Shown here in pieces: positions 33,054 through 44,305 of a stretch of DNA of 64,000 nt. A program made the translations under genes and the position numbers. The notes under the pieces are model-generated. The model made no database searches and had not been told where the DNA came from. It saw only the letters and a program-made list of their open reading frames with translations. Each line of letters opens with the position of its first letter. Positions within the stretch are counted from its first letter, which is position 1. Source of the stretch: Mycoplasmataceae bacterium (GTDB taxonomy: Bacteria > Bacillota_I > Bacilli_A > Mycoplasmatales > Mycoplasmoidaceae); contig JAHHTH010000004.1 of the NCBI GenBank assembly GCA_020024755.1, forward strand, positions 62,001-126,000. The letters are read 5' to 3'.

Positions 33054-34901
33054 ATGAAATATGACTGTATTGTAATAGGTGCTGGACATGCTGGTTTAGA
33101 GGCAGCATTTGCTTGTAATAAAAGAAATCTAAAAACTGCTTTAATCACATTGAGTGAAGGTAATGTAGGAATGATGCCATGTAATCCATCAGTTGGTGGA
33201 CCAGCTAAAGGTGTTGTTACACGTGAAATAAGTTGTTTAGGTGGGATGCAAGCTTTAGCTGCTGATATTAACCAATTACAAATGAAAATACTAAACACAT
33301 CTAAAGGTCCTGGTGTTTGAGCTTTACGTAGCCAAACTGATAAAGTAAAATACCATGAGTGATTCTTAGATCAAGTAAAACAATCTAATATTGATTTAAT
33401 AATTGATGAAGCTACTAAGATAGTTACAAATAACAATAAGGTAGTTGGAGTTGAAACAACTAACCATGGTATTCTAGAATGTACTTATGTAATTGTTACA
33501 ACTGGAACATATCTTAAATCTATTACATTCAGAGGTGATGATAAAAAAGATGAAGGACCAGATGGATTTGTTAATGCTAAAGGTTTAAGTGGATGCTTAA
33601 AAGATTTAGGATTTGAATTGCTAAGATTAAAAACAGGAACACCACCTAGAATCTTACGTGAATCAATTGACTTTACTGGTTTGCAATTAGAACCAGGCAC
33701 AGATCAAAAATTATGCTTTGATTTGTTTGAAAAACATTACTTAGATTTTGATAAGCAAATTCCATGTTATATCATCCATACAAATGAAGAAACACATCAA
33801 ATCATAAGAGATAATCTATCAAGATCTGCAATGTATGGTGGATTAATATCTGGAATTGGTCCTAGATATTGTCCTTCAATTGAAGATAAAGTAGTGAAGT
33901 TTGCAGATAAACCTAGACATCAAGTTTTTATTGAACCAGAGTCATTAAGTCTACCAACAATTTATTTAGGTGGATTTAGTACAAGTATGCCAGTAGACGT
34001 ACAAGATAAAATGATTAGAACATTACCAGGTTTAAAAGATTGTGTTGTAAAGAAATATGCATATGCAATTGAATACGATGCAATTGATCCTAGACAATTA
34101 CACAAATCATTAGAATCTAAATTAATCGAAAACCTTTTCTTTGCTGGACAAATCAATGGAACTAGTGGATATGAAGAAGCGGCTGCACAAGGATTAATGG
34201 CAGGAATAAATGTTTCTAACAAACACGACGGTATGGAACCACTAATATTAAAACGTCATGAATCATATATTGCTGTTTTAATTGATGATATTACTACTAA
34301 AGGTGTAACAGAACCATATAGACTATTAACATCTAGAGCAGAGCATAGATTAAATTTAAGAAATGATAATGTTGATGATAGACTACTAGAAATCTCATAT
34401 CATAACAAAATGATTAGTGCAGATAAATACCAAAACTATTTAAGAAGAAAAGAAGCAATTCATTCAATCATTGATTATATGAAATCTAAAACAGTTGGTA
34501 TGATTAAAGAATTATCACAAACAACTGCTAAAACTAATCAATCTCTATACGATTACCTAAAGAGACCAGAAATAAAAATTATGGATCTATTAGAATACAT
34601 CTTTATTGACAGTAAATATATGGACATAGTAGATGAAGATTTATTAACCAAATTAGAAGTTCAAGTTAAATACGAAGGATATATAAAGAAACAAGAAGAA
34701 GAGTTAAATAAAATCAGATCAATGTCTCACTATGATTTATCTATGATTAAAGACTATAAAGATGTGCCTAACTTATCTCTTGAAGCAAGAGATAAATTAA
34801 ATAAAGTAAAACCTGATGATTTAGATCAAGCATCTAGAATTAGTGGAATTAATATTTCTGATATTATTACAATTAAAGTTTATTTAGATAAGAATAAATA
34901 A
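33054..34901 (+). CDS. mnmG: tRNA uridine-5-carboxymethylaminomethyl modification enzyme MnmG (GidA)
   Basis: 615-residue FAD enzyme that with MnmE builds the cmnm5 group at U34 of some tRNAs. The FAD-binding start is IVIGAGHAGLEAAFACNKR; MMPCNPSVGGPAKGVVTREIS, GTPPRI and RPRHQVFIEPESL-like PRHQVFIEPES are the family blocks, and YEEAAAQGLMAGINVS is the C-terminal FAD site. The C-terminal GidA-associated domain is intact to residue 615 (SGINISDI). Trp 90 or so uses TGA. It starts two bases after the mgtE stop. In this genome group mnmE is elsewhere; it is not in the window. Confidence 0.95.
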
Positions 34902-34959
34902 TTATTCTAATTAAGCTAAATAAGGGATTATCCTAATAAAGCAATATAAACATTTGTTG

Positions 34960-34965
34960 TATAAT
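34960..34965 (+). promoter_or_regulatory. -10 box of the membrane protein gene at 34974
   Basis: TATAAT with eight bases to the ATG at 34974; no ribosome site is visible. The transcript is thus probably leaderless or nearly so. Confidence 0.5.
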
Positions 34966-34973
34966 AATTTCAT

Positions 34974-36164
34974 ATGATTAAAACAGATGAACAAGTAAAT
35001 AAAACTTATTTGGTGAAATTATTGATTTCATCTTGCTTACAGTTATTATTCTTCATCCCTTGAGTTGCGTTGATTGTGATAGTTGCTCAAAACTGATCAA
35101 TATACGGACAAGGAGTTTATACAAACCCAATTTCAACTGATAATCTAAATCCAGATTCATTACCAACTTGGGTGCAACTTCAAAGAATATGATTAATGCT
35201 GTTAACTAGTACAATGGCTTTAATATGAGGACGTTGTATTTATTTATGTTTAAGAACTAACAAAAAGTTTTTATACACAACTGGTTTCTTCTCATGAGCC
35301 CTAATACCTTACTATGGGTCATTAGTGAAACAAGAACGTGCTTTAAATGCTTATAGAGCTAAAGAAATGTTTGACTATGACAATACAGGTTCAATTTCTG
35401 TTCGCCAATTGGTGAGAGAAATTAAATGCAAACGAAAACTTTCTAAGATTAGCAAGAATACAATTTTCTATTTTGTATTATTAATTGTTTTCTTTAATGC
35501 ATTCCTTCTTATCATGATTCCAATAATCAGAGATAATAGATACTTAGATGCTTTCTGAACTTACAATGCATTATGTTACTTTACACATTTAACAAATATT
35601 CTTTGCTTTGTTTTCTTAGCATTGCTTCCATTCATTCAAAGAAAAAGAATATGTAGAAATAATGTAGTACAAATTAATTTATGTACTTACATTACAATTG
35701 TTGCTCTTATTTATTGAGTAGCATTATTCCCAAGCAAGGTTATAGATGGATCATTTGCACAATATTCAGTACAACATCAATTTGAAAGTATTTGATTACA
35801 TCTAATTACTCCAGCATTATTCATTGCTTTCTTAATTACTAGTACATCTAACAATTTAATGTATCCTAGTAGCAATTTCTGATGAGATGCAGGAAAGATG
35901 ATTATTTATCCAGCTTGATATGCTTCATTTGCATTTGCACTTCCATTCATGATTAATGAATCAGTATATGGTCCATGAACTAACTTAAATCCAAATGCAT
36001 GAGTCTTTAGTTCAAATGGTTTTGTGCAAAATGGTAATCCACTTTACATCTTTGTAATTCCACTATTAGGTCTTCTATTCGTATTCTTTATGTGAGCATA
36101 TAGAGCACTTACTCTTAGAATTGTAGATAACCAATATAGATTTAGAAATGAAATAGATGCATAA
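34974..36164 (+). CDS. mycoplasma multi-pass membrane protein (DUF1600-like)
   Basis: A 396-residue protein with about eight hydrophobic segments in two groups, separated by a charged cytoplasmic loop (RAKEMFDYDNTGSISVRQLVREIKCKRK). The FTHLTNILCFVFLALLPF helix resembles the FTxxSNxL membrane motif of DUF1600/Pr6Pr-type proteins found in mycoplasmas, but this is a weak link. Many Trp are TGA. The function is unknown. It is alone between mnmG and the AbiEi-like gene, with its own promoter and a downstream hairpin, so it is an independent unit. Confidence 0.6.
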
Positions 36165-36184
36165 TTAAATATTATTAAATTGCA

Positions 36185-36212
36185 AAGTGAGAGATAACCT
36201 CTCACTTTTTTA
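36185..36212 (+). terminator. terminator after the DUF1600-like gene
   Basis: AAGTGAGAG, short loop, CTCTCACTT, then a T-run. A 9-bp perfect stem 20 bases after the stop. A clear intrinsic terminator. Confidence 0.88.
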
Positions 36213-36227
36213 ATGTTAATATTTGCA

Positions 36228-36249
36228 CCTAAAAGTCTATAATTTTAGG
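36228..36249. promoter_or_regulatory. inverted repeat over the -10 box of the AbiEi-like gene
   Basis: CCTAAAA-N8-TTTTAGG spans the TATAAT at 36238-36243. A repressor binding here would block the promoter. AbiEi-type antitoxins are known to repress their own operons through inverted repeats, so self-control is likely (inference). The start codon is at 36260 after AGGTGGTG. Confidence 0.6.
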
Positions 36250-36259
36250 TGGTGACAAA

Positions 36260-36864
36260 ATGGAAACATTAACTAAACAAATTGAATTAATCTTAGAAAA
36301 TAATAAAGGTAGTATTTTTACTATTAGTGATTTCTATTCCCTTGGTTCCAAAAATACAATTAAATCAGTTTTGTATAGATTATGTGATGAAAATAAAATT
36401 GTAAGATTAATGGATGGAATGTATACAAAACCAAAATATAATCAAATTATTGATGAGTTTGTATTACCATCAATAGATTATATGGCAAAAAATTGGCTAG
36501 TAAATATAAGTGAACTATTTATCCTAGCGCTTTAATGGCAATGAATTATACTGGCATTTCTGAACAAGTTCCATGTAACTGTAGCTTCATATCAAATGGC
36601 CCTTCTAAAGAATATGAATATCAGGGTATGAAAATAAGTTTTACTCATGTAAATGAAAAATATTTACAGTTAGGTTGTGATAAATTGGTAATAGCAGTAC
36701 AAGCTATCAAGTGTATAGGCAATGGCAATATATTGGATAGAGATATTGACAGATTAGCAATCTATTGTAAAGATATCAAAGATCTGTTACTAAAGAATAC
36801 TACACATCTACCTGTATGAATTTATGAAGTATTGAAGAATGTTGAGAAGAAGATAAATGTCTAA
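36260..36864 (+). pseudogene. AbiEi/DUF6088-type antitoxin-like gene with a one-base frameshift
   Basis: Two overlapping frames make one protein. The first (36260 to 36535) is a winged-helix start, FTISDFYSLGSKNTIKSVLYRLCDENKIVRLMDGMYTKPKYN. The second ends with WTIYPSALMAMNYTGISEQVP and so on to 36864. Adding one A to the A6 run at 36487-36492 joins them as MAKKLASKYKWTIYPS, which is the family's conserved block, giving about 201 residues. AbiEi is the antitoxin/repressor of type IV abortive-infection pairs. Its usual toxin AbiEii (nucleotidyltransferase) is not next to it, so it is an orphan. It could be decayed, a sequencing slip, or a switch by A-run slippage. Confidence 0.7.
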
Positions 36865-36870
36865 TTAATT

Positions 36871-37560
36871 TTAGACATCATTTTCTTTGATAAAAGTATA
36901 ATAACCAAGTTCTAAATTAAGTTCATTTAGTTTTAAATTTCCGATCCTAATTCTATTAAGTTCTACCACCTTATTATTTACCATTTCAAATAGTCTTTTT
37001 ATTTGGTGATATTTACCTTCTTTGATTGTTATATTACATTTATTTTCTGCCACATTTGTAATTAGAGAAGGTTTAAGTAATTTACCATCCATTTTAATTG
37101 GTTGTTTTAGTTTATTTATCATTTCATTTGTTAATGGTTTATCTAGGATTACTTCATATTCTTTATCAATGTTAGATTTAGGATTTTTTATCTTATGTGT
37201 AAATTGTCCATCGTTTGTTAAAATTACTAGACCAGTTGTGTCTTTATCTAGTCTTCCAACTATGTGTAAATCATGTGCATATGTTTCATTGATTAAAGTA
37301 AGAATACTTGGACAATCTTCTTCATATGAATTGGTGCATAAATATTGTTTTGGTTTATTAAGAGCGATATAGATATTTCCCACTTGTTGTACTACTTCAT
37401 CTTCAATGTTTATTTGATCTAAATCTGGATCTATTTTAATGGCTATATCATTTACTTCTTTTCCATTAACAAATATATATCCACATTTAATTAATTTATG
37501 GATATGGCTTCTACTAAACTCTGTGTTATTACTTAAGTATTTATCTAATCTAATTTTCAT
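36871..37560 (-). CDS. RsuA/RluB-type pseudouridine synthase
   Basis: A 229-residue enzyme that makes pseudouridine in rRNA. The N-terminal S4 domain (IRLDKYLSNNTEFSRSHIHKLIKCGY) lies at residues 2-60, then the catalytic block HIVGRLDKDTTGLVILTNDG with the active Asp near residue 103, and KEYEVILDKPL, EGKYHQIKRLFEMVNNKV. The RsuA/RluB/E/F subfamily is clear; which site it modifies (16S or 23S) I cannot say. It faces the AbiEi-like gene tail-to-tail with seven bases between. Start ATG is at 37558-37560. Confidence 0.88.
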   Translation of the reverse strand: MKIRLDKYLSNNTEFSRSHIHKLIKCGYIFVNGKEVNDIAIKIDPDLDQINIEDEVVQQVGNIYIALNKPKQYLCTNSYEEDCPSILTLINETYAHDLHIVGRLDKDTTGLVILTNDGQFTHKIKNPKSNIDKEYEVILDKPLTNEMINKLKQPIKMDGKLLKPSLITNVAENKCNITIKEGKYHQIKRLFEMVNNKVVELNRIRIGNLKLNELNLELGYYTFIKENDV

Positions 37561-37621
37561 ATAGATATTATATGTTGTAACAGTATGAATTATTATATAA
37601 TTTATAAGTCAAGGAGTCCTT

Positions 37622-38458
37622 ATGCAAAAACTAATTACTGATAAAGAAACATACTACACTTATCAACCAGCTAAGAATAAAAAGAAAGGAACAATCTTTT
37701 TCATTCATGGTTATGCAGTTAATTCAGATTATCACTATGGTTTTTACAATCAACTAGAAGACTATGATTATTATGCAGTAGAACTACCAGGACATGGTAT
37801 TACTCCATTAGATTCAACATGAGATTTATATCCATACAAATTTGCTAAGAAAGTTGCTAAACTAATTCGTGAATTAGACTTAACAGATATTATCCTAATT
37901 GGACACTCAATGGGTGGTGGGATTAATATGATGGTGCAACATATGATTCCTAATAGAATTAAGAAAGCAGTCATTGTTACGCCAATGAATAGTAAAGGAA
38001 CTACTTCGGTACAAAATTTATTAGATTTCTTTTTCCATTTCCAACCTAAGGAAGAAAAAGAAATTGAATACTTCTATAATGTACTAATGCATGACTACCA
38101 AAATAATAAACAAAAAATAACACAAGATGAAATCTACCATGTTTTAGAAATGCAAAACAAATATAAGCATAACTTTGATAAATTAAAATATCATATGTGT
38201 TCAGCTTCTAATATGATCCACTTAGATAAAGCTGAAAAGAACTTACCAAGACCTACATTATTAATAGTTGGTAAAGGTGATGGATGTATTGATGCAAAAT
38301 CAACTATTAAAAATCTAACCAATAAAAACAATAAGTTTGGATGATTCCATGTAGTTGAATTTGAAGATGCCGGGCATATCCCTTTCCTAGAAGTATCTGA
38401 GAAATATTACAAGACAATTATAAACTTCATTGAATCTAAAGAAAAATCTCCATATTAA
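37622..38458 (+). CDS. alpha/beta hydrolase, monoacylglycerol-lipase-like
   Basis: A 278-residue cytosolic hydrolase. Family signs: FFIHGYAVNSDYHYG (oxyanion HG), nucleophile elbow IGHSMGGG with Ser near residue 95, VGKGDGCIDAKS with the acid Asp and VEFEDAGHIPFLEV with the His. The lid region between about 115 and 215 is charged. Mycoplasmas carry several such esterases/lipases that release fatty acids from lipids; the substrate here is not known. A clean AAGGAG ribosome site precedes the ATG. Monocistronic, closed by a hairpin. Confidence 0.85.
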
Positions 38459-38464
38459 GTGATT

Positions 38465-38494
38465 AATAAATCTGACTAGACCAGATTTATTTGT
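38465..38494 (+). terminator. terminator after the hydrolase
   Basis: AATAAATCTG-ACTAGAC-CAGATTTATT: 10-bp perfect stem, then TTTG. It starts six bases after the stop codon. Confidence 0.78.
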
Positions 38495-38543
38495 TTGATT
38501 TGATATAATATCAAAATTCAATATAATAAGTAAAAGGCTGAAA

Positions 38544-41204
38544 ATGAAAAAGTGTAAATATTTGTCTTTACTATTTGTATTGCCATTGGTATTAACACCA
38601 ACATTGTTTTCATATAGTCATAAAACAGATATTGCTACTTCCATAAAACTAAATAAAGATATTTCTAATTCGCAAAAGTCAACAATACAATCTAAATTAA
38701 ATAATGGTATGTGACCTGAAAGTGTTGTAGGAACACAACCTACTTCAATTGAACAAGTGAAAGCAATGCCCATTGATCAAATAATTCAATTTGATACATT
38801 TGATGGCAGAGCTTTAAACATTGTCACACCAGTTAGAAATCAATCTCAATCTCAAATTTGTTGAGCTTATTCATTAGCCGCTGTTTCTTCTACTAATATA
38901 CTTTACCAACCAACAGTATTTACAGGTGATGCTTACAAGCAAGATTATTTAAATATTTCCCCACGTAATATTGACCACACAGTTAACATTAGACAAGGAA
39001 GTTATGATCCTCTTAAATTAACTGAGCAAGATACTGTTCGTAAAGATTTAAATGGGAATACTCCAATATATAATTTCAAAGCACCACAAATGTTTTATCA
39101 AGGTAGAGCTCCTATTCAAAGAAGTAGTGAAACAGATCCAACAATTAATGGCAATAGAATAGCAATGTTAAAGGATGTTATTACTATTCCTAATAATTCT
39201 AATGGCCCTAGTAATGTAACTGAAATCAAGAAAGCTATTGCACAATATGGTGCAGTTTCAATTAATTACTATAGCTCAGGACAAAAAGTTTACTATCCAA
39301 GGAATCCATCTCAAAACCATGCTTCTGCAATTGTAGGATGAATGGATGGAATTCAAAAGGAACATTTTAAGGATAAAAATGGAAATGCGCATATACCTTC
39401 CAGAAATGGTGCTTGGATAGTAAAAAATAGTTGAGGACCAACTGCGCAAGATGAAGGATATTTTTATCTTTCATACGATTCGCCTATTGATAGTCCTACT
39501 GCACTAAATTATGGACCAGCAGATTTAGATTCAAATATTTATTATTATGATGGCAAAGGAGAAGTTACAGTTGATCCAAAAATAGGCAATAGAAGAAATA
39601 ATAGTGTAGCTGCCATTTTTCCTGTATTAAAAGCTACTGATAAAAAGAATGAAGTTTTAAAATCAATTAATATTGCAGCTGGTGGAAAAGCTGACATGCA
39701 AGTTAAGGTTTCTATTTATGGAGGGGTAGCAGCCGATTTAAATAATCCTAAAAGTAAAAACAATAACCCAGAAGCAGGTGTATTACTTTATCAACAAACT
39801 GATCAATTACTTCCATATGCTTCTAGTGGCAAATATGAAATTACTCACACCATTGAATTAACGCAAAAAGTAACACTATCACCAAATACAAATTATAGTG
39901 TGGTAGTAGAATTTGTAAACAAAGATGGCAATGAATTCTATTTCTCCGAAGAACAATCTACAAATGATATGACTTACCTTAAAGATGGAGATGATTGAAT
40001 TAGTTTGAATACATTAGAAACTAGTGGTGATCATCCAGTTGCTACAATTCATGCAATAACAGTTTTAGAAGACAAACCAGTTAATGATGATAAAGATATG
40101 TCTGCAGCTCAAATTACTATTACAGAAAGCTCGGTAGTTTATGTAGAAAGTAAACAATATCAAATTCATATAACTGATGTGCAAATAAATGGAACTTCAG
40201 TTAATCAATCAAACTATTCAATAACTACTAATCCAATAATTGAACCATCTGGAAACAATGCAGGAACTTTATTAGTTTCTATTGTTGGTAAGAATGGATA
40301 TTATGGATATACTACTAAACAAATTCCAATTACTAAAGCACCTTTTAAAACTATCCCAAGCGGAAACGGAATATCATTTGATTCTGCTACAAATAAAATT
40401 AATATTGAAGCACAAGCAACCTTTTCAAAACCAATAAATCTATTAAAGGATATTTCGCTGCCACCTAATTGATCTTTTATTAATCCTGATGCTCATGTTA
40501 GTGACTCTGCTCAAGTGCAATACACAGGTAGTGATAAAGATTGTTATGCACAAAATATATTTGATGTATTAATTAATGTTTCTAAAACTAAAACTAATAT
40601 TAATGATGCTCAAATAGAAATATTAAATACAAGTGAAATTAAATACACTGGAGAAAAGATTATTCCTAACTTCATAATTAAATTTGAAGGTGCATATCTA
40701 ACCACTGATAACTATAAGGTATTAGCAGTTGAAAATAATATAAATGCAGGAAATGCAAATATAAAAATTGAAGGGATTAATTTCTTTGAAGGAATCATTA
40801 ATCAAAGCTTTGTTATTAACAAGGCTGATAACCAATTATATGAATTCTTTGTAGAGAATGGTAAGATAGTGTTTAATTGTCAATTTAATGCAGATAAAGT
40901 GCAATATAAATATTTTAAAGAATATGAATGTATTAATCAGATCCAAAAGCCAACTGAACCAGGTAACTATTTTGTAAAAGCTTATGTTGCTGGAAATGAT
41001 AACATAAATAACCTAGAAACAGAAGCTAGAGAATATAAAATCTCTAATGATTCAAATAGTACTAAACCAGAAAATCCAAATAATAAACCAAATGATGAAG
41101 ACAATTCAAATAATATGCCATTAATTATTGCCTTATCTACTGCAATACCATTATGTTTAATTATTATTTCTCTTGTTATAGTATTTGTTAAGAAAAAGAA
41201 ATAG
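38544..41204 (+). CDS. surface papain-like (C1) cysteine protease
   Basis: An 886-residue protein anchored outside. Residues 1-25 are a signal segment (LSLLFVLPLVLTPTLF). The protease domain (about 85-330) has the C1 triad: Cys106 in RNQSQSQICWAYSLAA, His259 in NHASAIVGW, Asn295 in WIVKNSWGP. The rest holds about three Ig/MBG-like beta domains (YTGEKIIPNFIIKFEGAYLTT). A C-terminal helix (IIALSTAIPLCLIIISLVIVF) followed by KKKK anchors it to the membrane. C1 proteases are known in some pathogenic or protist-linked mycoplasmas, where they may cut host proteins or antibodies (inference). Monocistronic. TGA for Trp in the active-site CWAY. Confidence 0.88.
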
Positions 41205-41339
41205 TAATATAACAATGAATTAAAAATCATTTTAATCAATAATGTTCTTTTACTAATTCCAAATTAGCATATTACAATAACTCATTATTATTGAATAACA
41301 ATTCAAATAATATGAGTTTATTATAAAATAATACATATT
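41205..41339. other. intergenic region before der, with long imperfect hairpin
   Basis: Between 41278 and 41322 an imperfect inverted repeat can be drawn: ACTCATTATTATTGAAT and ATTCAAATAATATGAGT. It has no T-run and lies close to the der start, so it may be a weak terminator or a leader structure. No ORF here. Confidence 0.4.
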
Positions 41340-42674
41340 ATGAATACAGTTGCTATTGTAGGAAAACCTAATGTTGGTAAATCAACATTGTTTAATAGAG
41401 TAATAGGAAATAAAAAATCTATTGTGGATAACATCAGTGGTGTTACTAGAGATAGAATTTATTCATATGCAGAATGATTAACTCGTAAATTTGAAATCAT
41501 TGATACAGGTGGTCTTAGTTTAAAAGATTCTACATTCCAACAAAATATTAATGAGCAAGTTCAATTCGCAATTCAAGAAGCTGAAGTAATTGTATTTGTA
41601 GTTAGTTATAAATATGGCATTGATAATGATGATATCTATGTAGCTAAGCAATTGAAAAAATATGCTAAAGGAAAGAAAGTAATTTTTGTTGCTAATATGG
41701 CTGAAACATACAAGCAAGGTGATGAGTTAAATCAATACTATTCTTTAGGATTTGGCAAACCATTAATGATTAGTGCAGAACACGGTATTGGAACTGGTGA
41801 TATGCTAGATCAAATCATTACTAGTTTTAAATCAGATAAGGAACATGAATCTTCTTCATTAACTTTTTGTATTATTGGTAGACCTAATGTAGGTAAATCT
41901 TCATTAACAAATGCAATCTTAAGAAAAGAAAGAGTTATAGTTTCAGATGTAGCTGGAACTACAAGAGATAGTATTGATGTTGACTTTAAATACAATAACA
42001 AAATATTTACATTGATTGACACTGCAGGAATAAGACGCAAAGGTAAGATTGAACAAGGTGTAGAAAAGTATTCTGTAATGAGAGCAGAAAGAGCTATTGC
42101 TAGATCACAAGTTGTATTATTAGTTTTAGATGGATCACAAGAGTTTACAGAACAAGATGAAGTAATTGGTGGATTATGTCATGAAGCTAACATTCCTACA
42201 ATAATCATTGTTAACAAAACAGATTTAATTGAAAGAAGCGATAAAGAATATAACAAGATAACAAATATTATCAGATCTAAGTTTAAATATTTATCATGAG
42301 CTCCTATTATTTTTACTAGTGCATTAAATAATAAAAAACTACACAATATCTTTACTACAATTGAAGAGATAAATGAACAAGCAACTAAAAAGGTTTCAAC
42401 ATCAATTTTGAATGAAGTAATTCTTCAAAGCCAAATGATCCAACAAGCTCCATTGTTTAAAGGTGGTAGAGTAAACATTTCGTATGCAACTCAAGTTGAG
42501 TCACAAATACCAACATTTGTTATCTTTTGTAGCAATGTAAAATGTTTACACTTTGCATATGCTAGATATATTGAAAATAGAATTCGTGAAGCATTCGGAT
42601 TTGATAAAGTTCCTATCACTCTATTCTGAAAGGATAAGAATGCTAGAACGAGAGGAGTAAAGTTAGATGAGTAA
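41340..42674 (+). CDS. der: ribosome biogenesis GTPase Der (EngA)
   Basis: A 444-residue tandem GTPase for assembly of the 50S ribosomal subunit. Two G domains: G1 GKPNVGKSTLFN (residues 8-19) and GRPNVGKSSLTN (about 180), G3 DTGG and DTAGIRRKG, G4 in the second domain NKTD. The C-terminal KH-like domain is present (LHNIFTTIEEINEQ to KGVKLDE). Trp uses TGA. The ATG has no good ribosome site. Its stop (42672-42674) lies inside gpsA, whose ATG is at 42667, an eight-base overlap. Confidence 0.95.
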
Positions 42675-43638
42675 AGTATTAGTTGTAGGTACAGGTGCAT
42701 TTGGAACAGCACTTGCAAATGTATTATTAGAAAATGGCCATATAGTAAACATGTATGGAATTAATGAAGAACAAATGGAAGACCTTAAGAAAGGATATAA
42801 TAAGGAATTTTTTGGTAATGAAAAATTACATAGAATTCCTCATTTAATTACTACAGATTTTGTTGAAGCAATTAAAGGTGTTGAGTTTATGGTAATTGCA
42901 GTGCCTTCTAAATATATTCAAGATACACTAAGAGCTCATAAAAAAGCTATTAAATCTTCTGTTGTAATTATTAACTCATCTAAAGGAATTGATCCTATCT
43001 CAGGATTAAACTATTTCACATTAATTCATAATGTATTACCAAGAAATAAAGTATGTGCAATCGCAGGTCCTTCTTTTGCAAAAGAATTATTTGATCACAA
43101 ACATTCAATTGTAAACATGACTTGTTCTGATATTAAAGTAGCAACTAAGGCAGCTAAGTTATTTGAAAATAAATACTTTAAAGTTAAACCAATTGCTGAT
43201 ACAAATGGCTCTAGTTTGAATAGTGCACTTAAGAATGGATTAGCTGTGTGTTGTGGTATGTTAGATGGACTTAATTATTCAATCAATACAATAGCTGCAG
43301 TTATTACGAGAGGAGTGCAAGAAATAACTCACTACATTATGCAAGAAGAAGGGTTAATGGAAACATCCCTTGAATATTGTGGTCTAGGTGATGTTTATTT
43401 AACTTGCAGTAGTGATAAATCACGTAACTTTAGATTAGGACAAGCAATAGCAAAAAAAGGTGTCAAGAAAGCTTTAAGTGAAAATAATTTAACAGTAGAA
43501 GGTGTTGAGATTATTTATGACATCCATCCAAAGATTACTAAGAACAAAGACTATGTATTATTTAATTTACTTTATGACCTATTACAATGTAAGGTACAAC
43601 CAAATAAATTTATTGATAAACTATGAGATACAATATAG
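42667..43638 (+). CDS. gpsA: glycerol-3-phosphate dehydrogenase [NAD(P)+]
   Basis: A 323-residue enzyme that reduces dihydroxyacetone phosphate to glycerol-3-phosphate for phospholipids. Rossmann start VLVVGTGAFGTALANVLLENGH, catalytic Lys in NGLAVCCGMLDGLNYS-region LKNGLA, and GLGDVYLTCSSDKSRN, the substrate-site motif. The last in-frame TGA is Trp (KLWDTI), so the stop is the TAG at 43636-43638; the reading with TGA as stop would be too short. Starts within the end of der; the next gene starts 16 bases before this stop. In many mycoplasmas glycerol metabolism makes H2O2 via GlpO; this is the biosynthetic enzyme. Confidence 0.93.
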
Positions 43639-44210
43639 AACCTAAAAAAGAGAAAAAACCTTTGAGCCCTTGAAAGCAAAAAATACGTAAATTTTACAAT
43701 AATTGATATATTGTATTACCTTTGAGTGTTATTTCTTATTCTTTCGCAATTGGTTTATCTTTTATGCTTTATGATGGTTGTAATAATAAAGCAACATTTG
43801 TGGTACCTCAAGAAGGAAAGGATAATATTAAAACAGAAATAGGATGTGGTTCTTTAAACTATGGAATTATTTATAGTGATGATTTAGTAGTTAAAGAAGC
43901 ATTTGCAGATTGACCATCTCACAATATTAGTTATGAATCTTGATATGATCAAATTAGCAAAAAGTCTACAGAACTAGAAAGCAAACTTGAAGATACTAAT
44001 CTAACTGAAGTTCAAAAACAATTAATTAAAAACCAAATAGATTTTTGTGACCATTCGAATTTAATAAGATGTTTGCTTATTGTAAGTGCTATTTGTGTAC
44101 CAGTTCTTTGAATATTGTCAATAGCAATAACTATAGCTTTTATTGAAGCAGCATACAATTGATATAAAGGCAAAAATAAAGATAAAAATGAAGACAGTGA
44201 TAAAAAGTAA
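43623..44210 (+). CDS. two-helix membrane protein of unknown function
   Basis: A 195-residue protein with basic N-terminus (KKEKKPLSPWKQKIRKF), a hydrophobic helix at about residues 28-50, an outside region of about 95 residues with four Cys (GC, GCG, CDH), a second helix (about 150-178) and a charged tail. The stretch ESKLEDTNLTEVQKQLIKNQIDFC may be coiled-coil. I do not recognise the family. It overlaps the gpsA stop by 16 bases, in another frame, and has a SD-like AAA only; the overlap suggests translational coupling with gpsA. The Cys-rich loop is the one oddity. Confidence 0.65.
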
Positions 44211-44288
44211 TTTATATCATTGATATTTGCAGTTCAATTATTTAAATAATAAATAAATCATTTATAGTAAATGGATATGTTTTCCATT

Positions 44289-44294
44289 TATAAT
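44289..44294 (+). promoter_or_regulatory. -10 box of asnA
   Basis: TATAAT 11 bases before the ATG at 44306. No ribosome site lies in between, so a very short leader or leaderless mRNA is expected. Confidence 0.5.
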
Positions 44295-44305
44295 ATATGT
44301 ATATT

